Source: Verrucomicrobiota bacterium (GTDB lineage Bacteria; Verrucomicrobiota; Verrucomicrobiia; Opitutales; Opitutaceae). Taken from it: a stretch of 64,000 nucleotides of DNA. Position numbers and translations under genes: made by a program. Below, in pieces: positions 63,948 to 64,000 of the stretch (positions are counted from its first letter, which is position 1; the number at the start of each line of letters is the position of its first letter). The notes under the pieces are model-generated. The model was not told where the DNA came from. It did not search any database and saw only the letters and a list, made by a program, of their open reading frames with translations. The DNA lies in the NCBI GenBank assembly GCA_016721945.1, contig JADKHC010000042.1:1-64000 (forward strand), read 5' to 3'.

Positions 63948-64000
63948 CCGTCACCGGCTAGACCCGCCGGAAGTTGACCCAGAACGCGGTTTTCAACCAA

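Overview
The window looks like a chromosome segment of a Verrucomicrobiota bacterium, most probably of the Opitutales/Opitutaceae. This is an inference from gene content: a TonB-dependent receptor with the plug style common in that order, a Rho factor with a long Gln/His/Gly-rich N-terminal insert, LacI regulators, FG-GAP/TPR pairs, many large multidomain exoproteins, and confidently called genes that mostly lack a Shine-Dalgarno motif.

Region 1 (1-9440) is decaying DNA. It holds the remains of three large minus-strand exoproteins (an NHL/Ig/chitobiase-domain protein, a glycosidase-like protein, and an esterase with a poly-Ser tail) and an internally deleted IS630-type element with recognisable ends. 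Region 2 (9455-31345) is a minus-strand block: a TPR/FG-GAP lipoprotein pair, then six giant secreted proteins. All six end in a poly-Ser linker, a Gly4-7 run, one hydrophobic helix and a basic tail, which resembles the GlyGly-CTERM sorting signal. Three of them (12544-15315, 15749-19261, 27578-31345) share one ~650-residue beta-propeller-like domain. The others carry an esterase plus beta-helix, a glycosidase-like domain, or a beta-helix. A seventh member lies at 46762-48582. Palindromic MITE-like elements with CTTAGCCG-type ends sit around these genes, and one supplies the stop codon of an exoprotein gene.

Region 3 (32234-40913) is housekeeping: coaE, rho and pilT on the minus strand, then an HD hydrolase, comM/yifB and an AT-richer orphan gene on the plus strand. 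Region 4 (40966-46480) is a sugar-use locus: two translationally coupled LacI regulators, a GH1 beta-glucosidase and an MFS permease. A 16-bp palindrome occurs before lacI-1 and before the glucosidase. The same palindrome occurs twice upstream of the TonB-dependent receptor (53067-55562) 10 kb away, suggesting one regulon for outer-membrane uptake, inner-membrane transport and hydrolysis.

Region 5 (48773-52985) is a compact module of SxtJ-like membrane protein, NodU/CmcH/SxtI carbamoyltransferase, DUF5989/SxtK-like micro-protein and SGNH-TPR protein. These are homologues of the little-understood sxtIJK genes. Region 6 has tRNA-Glu(CTC) and tRNA-Arg(ACG). Region 7 (56702-63947) is a nitrate/nitrite-type ABC uptake locus with a divergent LysR regulator. 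It has three NrtA-like proteins, only one with a Tat signal, one NrtB permease and two ATPases. The NrtC-type ATPase lacks its usual C-terminal NrtA-like domain, and a stand-alone signal-less NrtA paralogue lies just upstream of it.
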